Source: Oscillospiraceae bacterium (GTDB lineage Bacteria; Bacillota; Clostridia; Oscillospirales; UBA929). From it: 38,066 nt of DNA. Position 1 is the first letter of the stretch. Each line of letters opens with the position of its first letter. The stretch spans positions 1 through 38,066 of the forward strand of contig JAIRTA010000148.1 of NCBI GenBank assembly GCA_031255175.1, in the 5' to 3' direction. This document shows positions 1 to 9,286 of the stretch, piece by piece. The position numbers and the translations under genes are program-made. The notes below the pieces were generated by a model. That model was not told the DNA's origin. It worked only from the letters and a program-made list of their open reading frames with translations, and ran no database searches.

Positions 1-118
1 AGGAGGTGATGACAGCCGCTCCGTCTCCGTCGCCATGCGATGCCGCATTTTTTCTAAAATATAGAAATTCCGCCCCGCTTGTTTGACAGAAGTGCACAAA
101 AAATATTTCTCTTTGCCA

Positions 119-147
119 TTGACTTTGCGTATTCCCTGTAATATAAT
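119..147 (+). promoter_or_regulatory. sigma-A promoter for the GH2 gene
   Basis: TTGACT, a 17-nt spacer and a perfect TATAAT. The predicted start of transcription near 154 leaves a leader of about 100 nt. The leader contains a CGGCAGCC/GGCTGCCG stem and a purine-rich AGGAAGGAAGGAAAG ribosome-binding site before the ATG at 256. A second TTGACA lies at about 83 but has no well-spaced -10. Apart from this promoter, bases 1-255 hold no convincing gene. Confidence 0.75.
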
Positions 148-255
148 GAACTGTCGGCAGCCTGTCCGCCCGTTTGGGGGTGATTTGGCTGCCGCGCGCG
201 CCCCTATATTATAAACCCCGCTCGCGCGGGTAATAGGAAGGAAGGAAAGAGTCGT

Positions 256-3200
256 ATGAAATCTCGCAAGTATTTCTCTCTGGCCCTCGCGCTGACGCTG
301 CTTCTGACAATGTTCCCAATTTTTACCATGTCAGAGGCGCGGGCCGACGACCCGGACGTCGTCAACATCCCTGTCAGTGAGGACGCCCACACCCAAATGT
401 GGAGCGCCCAAGACCTCAACAACTACGGCGGCATGTGGATATTGAAGATCTGCAGGCCCAACGCCGACGCCGCCGATGCCTCAAATGACAGCCTGTACGG
501 GCGGTTCGGCGAATTGTCGCAGCCCGGAGACGCCAACACGGCGTATCTCAAGTTTACCGGCCTGACCGAGGACCAGCTCGCCAGGGTAGAAAAGGCCGAG
601 CTTATTCTGACCCATATGGGCAGAAGAAACGCCGCCCGCAGCACCAGCCAGAATTTGATTGTGCGGTCTGTCGGGAACAATTGGACCGAGGGCGGCGGCG
701 GCGCCAGTTCCTCCACCACGGCCGCCACCGGAAGCATGATCTCCGGCGGCTACGCGAGGGACGCGGCCAACGGCCTCTATGCCGTGCCGACCGGAGCGCT
801 CGGAGAACCCAAGGAGGACGGCACGGGGCTTCTCGCGCGCTCTTCGCCTTCGTTTAACCCCCAGTCCGGCGGATACGCGCAAAACCCCAACTACAACGGC
901 CACAACAACTTAAACGCCTCCGCCGCGGTCTCCGGCGCGAGGATCACAACCGACATCACCGCGATTGTCAAAGCGCTGCCCAGGGGCGAAACCGCCTTGA
1001 GCCTGGCCGTGAGTGCGGACGACGCCGGTTGTCAGCAGACGTTTTTTGTGAGCAAAGAGGGCGCCGCGGCTCTGGGCAACGCCACAGCCGACATGATCCC
1101 CACCCTCAGGCTCACGCTGGGGGCGCCGGTGGTTTTGGAAGAAAAAACCTTCACGGTGACGCTCTCGGACGACGCCCATGTTGAGGGATGGAACGCCTCC
1201 GGCAAGAGCACGAACTACGGCGGCGCAACTTACATGCGGGTGCAGCGGCCGAACGGCGCCGGCGTCTCTGTGAACGACGCCGTTTACGGCCCCTTCGGCG
1301 AGTGGCAGCTCGGGGACCCGGTGGACGGAAAATCGGCGCTGTTGAAATTCAAATTCACCGACGAGCAGTGGGCCGACATAGCGGCGGCGGCGGTCGTCGA
1401 GGCTGAGCTCAGCCTGACGCTTTTCGGCAGACGATACACCGACCGGAACGGCGCCGATGAACAGCTGCGCGTGCGGGGCGTCACAAACGACTGGACCGAG
1501 GGCGGCCTGTCGTGGAACGAAATGACGGACTCCTCGGGCGGCGAGGCCGTCTTCTACCCCCGCACCTACCTGCCGGGGACAGAGACGCTGAGCCCCGGCG
1601 TCATCATAGAGGAATCGCAGGCGTTCAACTCCGCCAGGACCGCCGGCGACACAAGCAGTTTGCAGGCCAGCGGCACCCCCGCCGCCAACGCGACAGTGGA
1701 CGGCAGGCAGATCAAGACAGACGTCTCCCGCACCGTCAAGGCCATGAATATGGCCGACGTGTCGAAAGAACTGAGCCTTGGCATAAGCACGAAAAGCGCC
1801 AGATGCCAGGAGCTTCTCCTGCTGAGCAAAGAGGGCGCCGCGTCCGCCACCCTGGGCGTGATCGCCTCCGGCACGGACGGCGCCGAAAGGGCGAAACTCG
1901 CCCCGTCGCTCACGGTCACCCTGAAGATCCCCGCCGCGGCGGACGTCAAGTACAGCGCGCAGGCGGACGGCGCCGCCGGCACGGCCGTGTCCACCAAAAT
2001 CGATTTTACCTTTGACAAAGACGTGACCGGTCTGACCGCCGACGCGATTGCGCTGGATCCGCCCGGCGCGGCCGATTTGGGGGCCCTGACGGGCGACGGC
2101 AGGCATTGGTCGGTGGCCCTGAGCAACGTCGTCCCCGGCCCGGTCACCGTCGCGCTGCGCGCCATTCCGGGCTTCCGTTTTGCGCCGGACGGCGACGGCG
2201 CCGACGTCACCGCGCTCCACAGAACCGCCGCCGCGCCCGTCACATACGGCGTCACGCAGAACGGGAACGCGGGCCTTACGACCTCCGAGATCGAAATCAC
2301 CTTCAGCGCGCCGGTTGCCGGTCTGCCCGCCGGCGCCGTCAGCCTCTCCCCCGCCGCCGCCGGCACATTGGGCGCGCCGGTCGGGTCGGCCGGCAACACC
2401 GTCTGGAGAATTCCGGTCGGCAACATCGGCGCGACCGCGGCCGTCACCGTCTCCATAGCCGACAGCCTCGACTACACGTTCACCCCCGCCGCGGCGGACG
2501 CCGACCGCATCACGCTTTACAAAAAAGCGCTCGAGACCGCCGCGTACAACGTCACGCAAAACGGCGGCGCATCCGACACCACATCCGCCGTCACCATAAC
2601 CTTTGACATCGCGGTGCACGGCCTGACGGCCGACGCCATACAGATCTCCCCGGCCGCCGCGGCCGCCAAAGGCGCCGTCTCGGCCTCGGCCGACAACAAG
2701 ACCTGGACGCTCGCGGTGTACGACGTGACAGCCGGAGACGTCACCGTCACCGTCACCGACAACCCGGAGTACACATTTGTACCGGGAACAAACACCGTCA
2801 CGCTTTTCAGCGTCGCGGGGGGCATTGACATTCTGCCCGGGACACCGGCGAAAAACCCCCTCACCTTCAACGAGTGGACCACCCCGCAGGATGTAAAAGT
2901 GAACCAAGTCCCCTCCCGCTCGGTCATCGTCCCGTTCAAAGACGCGGCGAGCGCGAAGGCGAACCCGACGCTGCGGCTGTCGCAGCTCTCGCCCGACTCC
3001 AACATCATCATGCTAAACGGCGTGTGGAAGTTCAACTACGCAAAAACCCCCGCGGGCAAGCCCGACGTAAACGGCGTGACCAGCATCCCCTCCGACTTCA
3101 CCATCGACATAAACGTGCCGTCGAGCTGGCAGACCAACATGCAGTACGCCGGCTGGTACAGTGACAGCACGGACACGATGGACTGGCCCATCTACCGCAA

Positions 3201-6200
3201 CCAGCGGTACGCGTGGATGGTCGGCGGAGACGGCGTCTCGGGCGGAAGTTTCGGCTCCGCCGGCTTCGCGACCGGCCAGAATTCCATCAACGCCGCAAAC
3301 AACGCCTTCAACCCCGTGGGCACCTACATGCGCACGGTCAACATCGACGCGGCGGACATCGGCGGCACCCGCTTTATCATAACGTTCCTGGGCGTCGAGT
3401 CCGGGTTCTACCTCTACGTCAACGGCAGCCCCGTGGGGTACGGCGAGGACAGCTTCACCTCCTGCGAGTTTGACATCACGGAGTTCGTCAAAGCGGGGGA
3501 GAACCTGATCACGGCGCAGGTCTACCGCTGGACCACCGGCAGCTACCTCGAAAACGCGGATGTCATCAACTATTCCGGCATCTACCGCGACGTGTACATC
3601 ACCAAGCAGCCCAAGGTGTCCATCTTTGACTACCGCGCGGACACCGACTTCGTGAGCAGCACCGACTACAGCAGCGCCACTTTCAAGCTGACCGTGGACG
3701 TCGAAAACACCTCCGAGGCCGCGGCCCTCGGCTACACCGTCGCGGCGGCTCTGTACGACGCCGAGGGCAACCCCGTGGGCGGCGCGTCCGGCCTCAACCG
3801 GGCGATCTCGTCCCTGCCCGCGGGTTCGAGGGCGAAGGTCCCGTTTGAGACGACCGTCGCGAACCCGAAGATGTGGTCGGCCGAGGTCCCCTATCTGTAC
3901 ACACTGGTCATGGAGCTGAAAGACGCCGGCGGCACGACGCTGGAGGCGGTCTCGAAACGCATTGGGTTCCGCAATTTCTATATGTACAACGCGGGCACGA
4001 CCAATTCTACGTCGTACATGGCGATCAACGGCCAAAACGTCATGCTCTGGGGCGCCAACCGCGGCCAGAACCACGCCCGGGGCGGCCGTTACATCCCGTA
4101 TGAGGACGTCGTCAAAGACGTGCGGTCGGCCAAAGAGATGAACCTGAACTCCTTCCGCACCAGCCACATGCCCCCCTGCCCGCACCTGATCGAGCTGTGC
4201 GACGAATACGGCATCTACATCATGGACGAAGTCGCCGTCGAAACCCACGACGGCCGCACCAACATCAGCCCCCCCGGCAGCACCGGCTATTCGGGCAACT
4301 TCGGAGGCGGGGATTCGCGGTATACAAACGCCTTCAGGGCCCGTATGACGGACATGGTCATGCGCGACCGCAACAACGCCAGCGTCGTCATATATTCCCT
4401 GGGCAACGAGGCCGGTACCGGCACCAACTTTGAGTTCATGATGGACATCATCAAGGGCGGCAGCAGGCTCGGCATCACCCAGGAGGCGCTTGACCCCAAG
4501 AAAATCATCCACTACCAGGGCTGGAACGACAACAACCGCGTCGACATCGTCGGCACCATGTACCCCGGCTACACCAACAACGCCTCCACCAACGCCAAGC
4601 CCTACATCATGATGGAGTACCTCCACGCGCTTGGCAACACCGGCGGCGCTTTTGACAAGTACGCCAACCACTTTGAGAGCAATCTGCGCGTGCAGGGCGG
4701 GTACATCTGGGAGTACAACGACCACTCCGTCTACACGATCAAGCCGGCGGCGGCGCTGCCGGACCGCACGCGCCCCGACATCGACAACCCGGCGGACGCG
4801 GACAAGTTCTTCTTCGGCTTCGACGGGACCTGGAAGCAAAACAGCGGCACCATGACCACAAACGGCAGCTTCTGCGCAGACGGCATCAACTTCCCGGACC
4901 GCTCGCACAAGCCTATGGTGGCCGAGATCAGCAAGCAGCAGCAGGGCCTCAAGTTCGCCCAGACCGCGGCGATGAAGGACGCGAAGCAGGTCATGATCCT
5001 CAACGGTTACGCGTTCCTCAACGCCAACCATTTCGACATTGTGTGGTCCATTCTCGAGGACGGCAAGGTTCTCGAATCCGCGGCCTTCGACCCCGCCGCC
5101 GTGGACCTCGCGGCCAACCGGAACAGCCTCACCCCCAACGTCCCCTACCCGCCCACATACCCCGAAAACAGCTCGCAGGCGTCCGACGGCGCCAGAAGGA
5201 ACTTCAACGGCACCACAAAGACCGTCGCCGTGCCGTATTCCGACTTCGCCAGAAAGCCGGGCGCGGAATATCTCCTCCTCATTGAGTACAAGCTGCGGCA
5301 AGACACGCCGTACGCCGCCGCCGGCTATGTCCAGGGCAGCGAGCAGTTCACGCTCCCCGAAGGGGTTCGCGGCAGCGACAAGTACGCGGAGATCAGAAAG
5401 ATGAATCCGCTCAGCGTCGACGAAACCGGCGACGTGATCCGTATCGCGGGCACGGCCGAGGGCAAGCCCTTCACGGTCGCCTTCAACCGCGCCACCGGCC
5501 TTATGTCCGCGTACAATGTCGACGGCAAAGACCTCATCACCAGGGCCCCCGTCGGCTCGTTCTACCGCCCGGAGACCGACCAAAACAGCTCGATAGGCGG
5601 CAACGGCTACGATACGACCCGTAAGGAGTCCTACACGGACTGGGCCGACCAGGGCGAGGACATGAGCGTCGTCAATGTGGACGTCAACGCCGACGACGCC
5701 CGCGTCACAAAAGTCAGCTTCTACTCACAGCTGAAGAACGGCAGCTTCTTTGAGACAAAATACGACGTCTACGGCAACGGCTCCGTCGTGGTGTCGTCCA
5801 AGCTGACGCCGTCTCCCGCCGCCCCGCAGCAGCTCGGCGAATTCGGCATGTGGATGAAGGTGAACTCCGCTTTTGAGAACGTGGCGTGGTACGGCCGCGG
5901 GCCCATCGAGACATACTGGGACCGCAAGTCCGGCCAAAACATCGGCGTCCACAAGGGCACGGTCACCGACCAGTACGTCCCCTACGTGCGCATTCAAGAA
6001 AACGGCAACAAGGCCGACGTCCGCTGGATCTCCCTCCGCGACGGAGAAACCGGCCCCGGCCTGCTGGCGAGCATGACATACGGCGTGGATTACACCGGCT
6101 CGCCCCTCGAAGCGGTCGCCCTGCACTACGAACCGAAGGCGCTGAGTTCCTACTTCTCGAAGAACCTTCACACCTATCAGGCCGCCCGGTCGAATGAGCC

Positions 6201-8058
6201 CGTGCTTCGCCTGCTCACCCACCAAAAAGGCGTGGGCAACCGGGACTGGGGCACCGAGCCGCCGGACGCCATCATTGCCAAGAACAACGCGAGCCTGCTC
6301 GAATACACCTACACGCTCACCCCGCTGTTCGCCGGCGACGACGCTATGGACAAATCCAAAAACATCATCATCCCCGCCGACGTCCCGCCGATGCTCAAAA
6401 CCGTCTACATCGACGGCGCGCCCATGACCGGCTTCAACGAAAAGGTCAGGGAATATTCCCACGCCATCGGGGCGAACGCTCCGTTCCCCACGGTGACCGT
6501 GGAGACTTACGACGGCGTGGAATACACCATCACCCCGGCGCAGGGCACAACGAGGCGGACCGTCATAAACCTGGCGATCGGGCCGGACGAGGACGCCTAT
6601 ACCATCAACTGGATCCGCAACTTCGACTTCCTGGACGGCATTTCGCTCAGCGGGACGCCGCTTCCAGGATTTACCAGGTCCAACCGCACGTTCGCGGCCG
6701 AAGCGCGGAGCGTGCCCACCGTCACCGTGACGCCCGCGGCCGGCATCACCGACATCACCATCCAGCAGCCGACCAGGGCCAACCCAAGGGCCGTGATCAC
6801 GGTCGAAAACGACTTTGGAGACCGGCAGGTCTACACCATAGACACTGTCGTCACCAACTACTCGACCCTCTGGTTCTCGGATTTTGAGGACAACAGCGTC
6901 TGGTCGTTCACGGCGAACAACAGTGACACCGCCAACGGCTCCGGCACCACCATAGGCGGGTTCGCGATCACCACGACCGACGAACCGCTCGACGGCAACG
7001 ACACATACAAATGGAAGTGGTCCGGCTCGGGGGGCAACACGGGCTACAGGGGCTCGACCAAGGTTTTCTCCCCGGCGACCACGGAAAACGACCTCCTGAT
7101 AAAGTTCGACTGGTACCCGGGCCTTTTGAGCAACACCTCCGGAAACAGAACCGAAGCGCAGATTTTGACGGGCGTCGGCGGCGCCAACACCCGGATCCTC
7201 ACGCTGGCCGCCCAAAACAACTCGCGGCTGTATGTCTACACGGGCAACACCTCGTCGAATTCGGGGACAACCATAGGCGCCGGGGCGGACTGGCCGACGC
7301 TGACCACCAGCAACACCACCTGGTATCAGGTTGAAATCTACCTCACCAGGGATACGGGCATCGCAAACGTCGTGGTCACAAATAAGTTCACCGGCGCCGT
7401 CGCCCGCGCGTCGAACATAGACACCGGCGTCCCCAACTGGTCATTCGGCCGGGTCCGGTTTGTCTGCACACGCTCCAGCGGAAACGCGGGCGGCACCATG
7501 TACATCGACGACTTCGGGGTCTACAGGAACACGGGCAGCGGCGCCATCGACACATCCGGCCTCGACGCCATGATCGCGCTGGCCGAGGCCCTGCTTCCGG
7601 ACGAGGCCATGTACGACGCCGACCAGTGGGCCGCCTTTGCCGCGGCGCTCACCGCGGCCAGGGCGGTATCCGCCGACCCGGGCGCCGCGCAGGCACAGGT
7701 GGAGGACGCGCGGGAGGCGCTCCTGGCGGCTATGGACATGGAGTTCCTGACCGGCCTCGCGGCCAAGGTCTCGCTGACCAAGGCCGACGGCAAGGCCACG
7801 GCGCGTTTCGCCCTCTACAATTACGCCGAAGAGGACGTCAAGGCGCTGTGCATCGTCGCCGTGTACGACAGCACAGGGCGGATGGTGAACACCAAGATGC
7901 TGGACGTCTCGGCGGACGCCGGCACGGCCAAGACAGAAGACCTCACCTTCGATCTGCCCGCGGGCCATCGGGCCGGCGCCTTCATCTGGAGGATGCCGCA
8001 CGGCGATTACCCGGACGCGTACGTCCCGCTCTGCGAGACGGCCGACATCGCAGGCTGA
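256..8058 (+). CDS. secreted multidomain GH2 beta-galactosidase-like enzyme (2600 aa)
   Basis: Large exoenzyme. The N-terminus is a signal peptide (MKSRKYFSLALALTLLL, cleavage near residue 31). Two DNRLRE/CBM-like modules follow (about 33-285 and 293-560), then three Ig-like repeats of about 90 residues (565-853). The GH2 core starts near 866 with a sugar-binding domain. The catalytic barrel has the acid/base in SLGNEAG (E1385) and the nucleophile in MMEYLHALGN (E1454). A Bgal-small-N-like domain carries YGRGPIETYWDRKSG (about 1722-2025). The C-terminal part has Ig-like segments, a LamG-like jelly roll (about 2205-2428), a FIVAR-like helix bundle (2432-2497) and a final beta domain. There is no LPXTG or SLH anchor, so it is probably released or held by its binding modules. 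LacZ-type GH2 enzymes are about 1000 residues, so more than half of this protein is accessory. Substrate could be a beta-galactoside or another GH2 substrate such as a glucuronide or mannoside; the Bgal-small-N domain favours galactoside. Confidence 0.9.
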   Translation: MKSRKYFSLALALTLLLTMFPIFTMSEARADDPDVVNIPVSEDAHTQMWSAQDLNNYGGMWILKICRPNADAADASNDSLYGRFGELSQPGDANTAYLKFTGLTEDQLARVEKAELILTHMGRRNAARSTSQNLIVRSVGNNWTEGGGGASSSTTAATGSMISGGYARDAANGLYAVPTGALGEPKEDGTGLLARSSPSFNPQSGGYAQNPNYNGHNNLNASAAVSGARITTDITAIVKALPRGETALSLAVSADDAGCQQTFFVSKEGAAALGNATADMIPTLRLTLGAPVVLEEKTFTVTLSDDAHVEGWNASGKSTNYGGATYMRVQRPNGAGVSVNDAVYGPFGEWQLGDPVDGKSALLKFKFTDEQWADIAAAAVVEAELSLTLFGRRYTDRNGADEQLRVRGVTNDWTEGGLSWNEMTDSSGGEAVFYPRTYLPGTETLSPGVIIEESQAFNSARTAGDTSSLQASGTPAANATVDGRQIKTDVSRTVKAMNMADVSKELSLGISTKSARCQELLLLSKEGAASATLGVIASGTDGAERAKLAPSLTVTLKIPAAADVKYSAQADGAAGTAVSTKIDFTFDKDVTGLTADAIALDPPGAADLGALTGDGRHWSVALSNVVPGPVTVALRAIPGFRFAPDGDGADVTALHRTAAAPVTYGVTQNGNAGLTTSEIEITFSAPVAGLPAGAVSLSPAAAGTLGAPVGSAGNTVWRIPVGNIGATAAVTVSIADSLDYTFTPAAADADRITLYKKALETAAYNVTQNGGASDTTSAVTITFDIAVHGLTADAIQISPAAAAAKGAVSASADNKTWTLAVYDVTAGDVTVTVTDNPEYTFVPGTNTVTLFSVAGGIDILPGTPAKNPLTFNEWTTPQDVKVNQVPSRSVIVPFKDAASAKANPTLRLSQLSPDSNIIMLNGVWKFNYAKTPAGKPDVNGVTSIPSDFTIDINVPSSWQTNMQYAGWYSDSTDTMDWPIYRNQRYAWMVGGDGVSGGSFGSAGFATGQNSINAANNAFNPVGTYMRTVNIDAADIGGTRFIITFLGVESGFYLYVNGSPVGYGEDSFTSCEFDITEFVKAGENLITAQVYRWTTGSYLENADVINYSGIYRDVYITKQPKVSIFDYRADTDFVSSTDYSSATFKLTVDVENTSEAAALGYTVAAALYDAEGNPVGGASGLNRAISSLPAGSRAKVPFETTVANPKMWSAEVPYLYTLVMELKDAGGTTLEAVSKRIGFRNFYMYNAGTTNSTSYMAINGQNVMLWGANRGQNHARGGRYIPYEDVVKDVRSAKEMNLNSFRTSHMPPCPHLIELCDEYGIYIMDEVAVETHDGRTNISPPGSTGYSGNFGGGDSRYTNAFRARMTDMVMRDRNNASVVIYSLGNEAGTGTNFEFMMDIIKGGSRLGITQEALDPKKIIHYQGWNDNNRVDIVGTMYPGYTNNASTNAKPYIMMEYLHALGNTGGAFDKYANHFESNLRVQGGYIWEYNDHSVYTIKPAAALPDRTRPDIDNPADADKFFFGFDGTWKQNSGTMTTNGSFCADGINFPDRSHKPMVAEISKQQQGLKFAQTAAMKDAKQVMILNGYAFLNANHFDIVWSILEDGKVLESAAFDPAAVDLAANRNSLTPNVPYPPTYPENSSQASDGARRNFNGTTKTVAVPYSDFARKPGAEYLLLIEYKLRQDTPYAAAGYVQGSEQFTLPEGVRGSDKYAEIRKMNPLSVDETGDVIRIAGTAEGKPFTVAFNRATGLMSAYNVDGKDLITRAPVGSFYRPETDQNSSIGGNGYDTTRKESYTDWADQGEDMSVVNVDVNADDARVTKVSFYSQLKNGSFFETKYDVYGNGSVVVSSKLTPSPAAPQQLGEFGMWMKVNSAFENVAWYGRGPIETYWDRKSGQNIGVHKGTVTDQYVPYVRIQENGNKADVRWISLRDGETGPGLLASMTYGVDYTGSPLEAVALHYEPKALSSYFSKNLHTYQAARSNEPVLRLLTHQKGVGNRDWGTEPPDAIIAKNNASLLEYTYTLTPLFAGDDAMDKSKNIIIPADVPPMLKTVYIDGAPMTGFNEKVREYSHAIGANAPFPTVTVETYDGVEYTITPAQGTTRRTVINLAIGPDEDAYTINWIRNFDFLDGISLSGTPLPGFTRSNRTFAAEARSVPTVTVTPAAGITDITIQQPTRANPRAVITVENDFGDRQVYTIDTVVTNYSTLWFSDFEDNSVWSFTANNSDTANGSGTTIGGFAITTTDEPLDGNDTYKWKWSGSGGNTGYRGSTKVFSPATTENDLLIKFDWYPGLLSNTSGNRTEAQILTGVGGANTRILTLAAQNNSRLYVYTGNTSSNSGTTIGAGADWPTLTTSNTTWYQVEIYLTRDTGIANVVVTNKFTGAVARASNIDTGVPNWSFGRVRFVCTRSSGNAGGTMYIDDFGVYRNTGSGAIDTSGLDAMIALAEALLPDEAMYDADQWAAFAAALTAARAVSADPGAAQAQVEDAREALLAAMDMEFLTGLAAKVSLTKADGKATARFALYNYAEEDVKALCIVAVYDSTGRMVNTKMLDVSADAGTAKTEDLTFDLPAGHRAGAFIWRMPHGDYPDAYVPLCETADIAG

Positions 8059-8095
8059 CCCGGCCGCGCGCCGGACTTTTCGTGAAACGCACATC

Positions 8096-8134
8096 AAAAA
8101 CAGGCCCCCGCGACCGGTCGGTCGCGGGGGCCTG
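8096..8134. terminator. bidirectional intrinsic terminator
   Basis: A perfect 15-bp stem (CAGGCCCCCGCGACC / GGTCGCGGGGGCCTG) with a 4-nt loop. On the minus strand it is followed by TTTTT, so it is a strong terminator for the leftward ATPase gene. It also ends the rightward GH2 transcript, where the following tract is less T-rich. It separates two convergent genes. Confidence 0.85.
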
Positions 8135-8163
8135 CTCCTTGTTTCAGCCTTTGGGGGGACGGT

Positions 8164-9261
8164 CTACCGGATGGCTTTTTCCGTCTCCCCGTCGAAGACG
8201 TGAAATTTGTCTATGTCGAAGGACAGCTTGACGGCATCCCCCGAACGGACCCCGAATTTCGCCGGAACCCGCGCGCGGACGCGGTTGCCGTTGAAGTCGA
8301 GATAGAGGAACAATTCGGGCCCCATCATCTCGACAATGGCGACGTCGCAGGAAAAAACGCCGTTGGTCTTCTCGTCGCCGCCGCACCAGTGGATGTCCTC
8401 CGGCCTTATGCCGACGATGACGGGTTTGCCCGCGCAGCGCCGCAGCGCGGCGGTGCGGCCTTCCGGCAGCCGCACGCGCGCGTCGCAAAATTGCAGGAAC
8501 ACATCGGCGCCCTCCACGGCGGCGGACGCGTCCAAAAAATTCATCTCGGGCGAACCGATGAAGCCCGCCACAAACTTGTTGTCCGGGGCGTCGTACAGCT
8601 TTTGCGGCGTGTCGATCTGCTGGATCTCGCCGCTCTTCATCACGATGATGCGGTCGGCCATTGTCATGGCCTCCGTCTGGTCGTGCGTGACGTAGACGAA
8701 CGTCGTCCCCAGCTTGCGCTGGAGCTCTATGATCTGGCCGCGCATCTCGGTCCGCAGCTTCGCGTCCAGGTTGGAAAGCGGCTCGTCGAGCAAAAACACG
8801 GCGGGGTCGCGCACCATCGCCCGGCCGAGCGCCACGCGCTGGCGCTGCCCGCCCGACAACTCCTTCGGTTTTCGGTTCAAATATTCGGATATATCGAGTA
8901 TGGCGGCGGTTTCGCGCACTTTTTTGTCGATCACGTCTTTGGGGACTTTGCGTATTTTGAGGGCGAACGCCATGTTTTTATATACGGTCATGTGCGGGTA
9001 CAGCGCGTAGTTTTGAAAAACCATCGCGATGTCCCTGTCTTTGGGGGCTATGTTGTTTACCACTTTCTCCCCTATGAGGATCTCGCCGGACGTCACCGCT
9101 TCCAGGCCCGCGATCATACGGAGCGTGGTCGATTTCCCGCAGCCGGAGGGCCCCACGAGTACGACAAACTCCTTGTCTTTGATCTCAAAGTTTAAGTCCG
9201 GTACAACCGTCACGTGGTTCCCGTAGGTTTTGACCACATGCTTGAAAGTAATCCCCGCCAT
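8164..9261 (-). CDS. sugar ABC transporter ATP-binding protein (MsmK/UgpC type)
   Basis: Cytoplasmic ATPase of a CUT1-type carbohydrate importer. Visible motifs are Walker A GPSGCGKST, Q-loop VFQNYALYPH, signature LSGGQRQR, Walker B VFLLDEPLSNLDA and the H-loop VTHDQTEA. The C-terminal third is the TOBE/OB regulatory domain (VGIRPEDIHW). At 365 residues it has the usual length for the family. The start is the ATG at 9261 with AGAAGGAG upstream. It is the last gene of the leftward cluster, 25 bp after the GH30 gene, and presumably energises the two permeases encoded at 13.2-14.9 kb. ATPases of this type often serve several importers, so it may not be dedicated to this one. Confidence 0.95.
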   Translation of the reverse strand: MAGITFKHVVKTYGNHVTVVPDLNFEIKDKEFVVLVGPSGCGKSTTLRMIAGLEAVTSGEILIGEKVVNNIAPKDRDIAMVFQNYALYPHMTVYKNMAFALKIRKVPKDVIDKKVRETAAILDISEYLNRKPKELSGGQRQRVALGRAMVRDPAVFLLDEPLSNLDAKLRTEMRGQIIELQRKLGTTFVYVTHDQTEAMTMADRIIVMKSGEIQQIDTPQKLYDAPDNKFVAGFIGSPEMNFLDASAAVEGADVFLQFCDARVRLPEGRTAALRRCAGKPVIVGIRPEDIHWCGGDEKTNGVFSCDVAIVEMMGPELFLYLDFNGNRVRARVPAKFGVRSGDAVKLSFDIDKFHVFDGETEKAIR

Positions 9262-9286
9262 TGTGTTTCTCCTTCTCCCGGAACGG

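Noticed and set aside
1-75. Short ORF after AGGAGGTGATG at the window start
   Set aside because: The apparent Shine-Dalgarno site overlaps the ATG and the reading frame ends after 28 codons with no family signal. Without upstream sequence it cannot be supported.
910-2907. 665-aa minus-strand ORF inside the GH2 gene
   Set aside because: A shadow ORF caused by high GC in the third codon position. Its composition is low-complexity G/R/A/V with no recognisable motif. The same applies to the 856-aa ORF at 3013-5583, the 496-aa ORF at 5725-7215 and the 960-aa ORF at 18711-21593.
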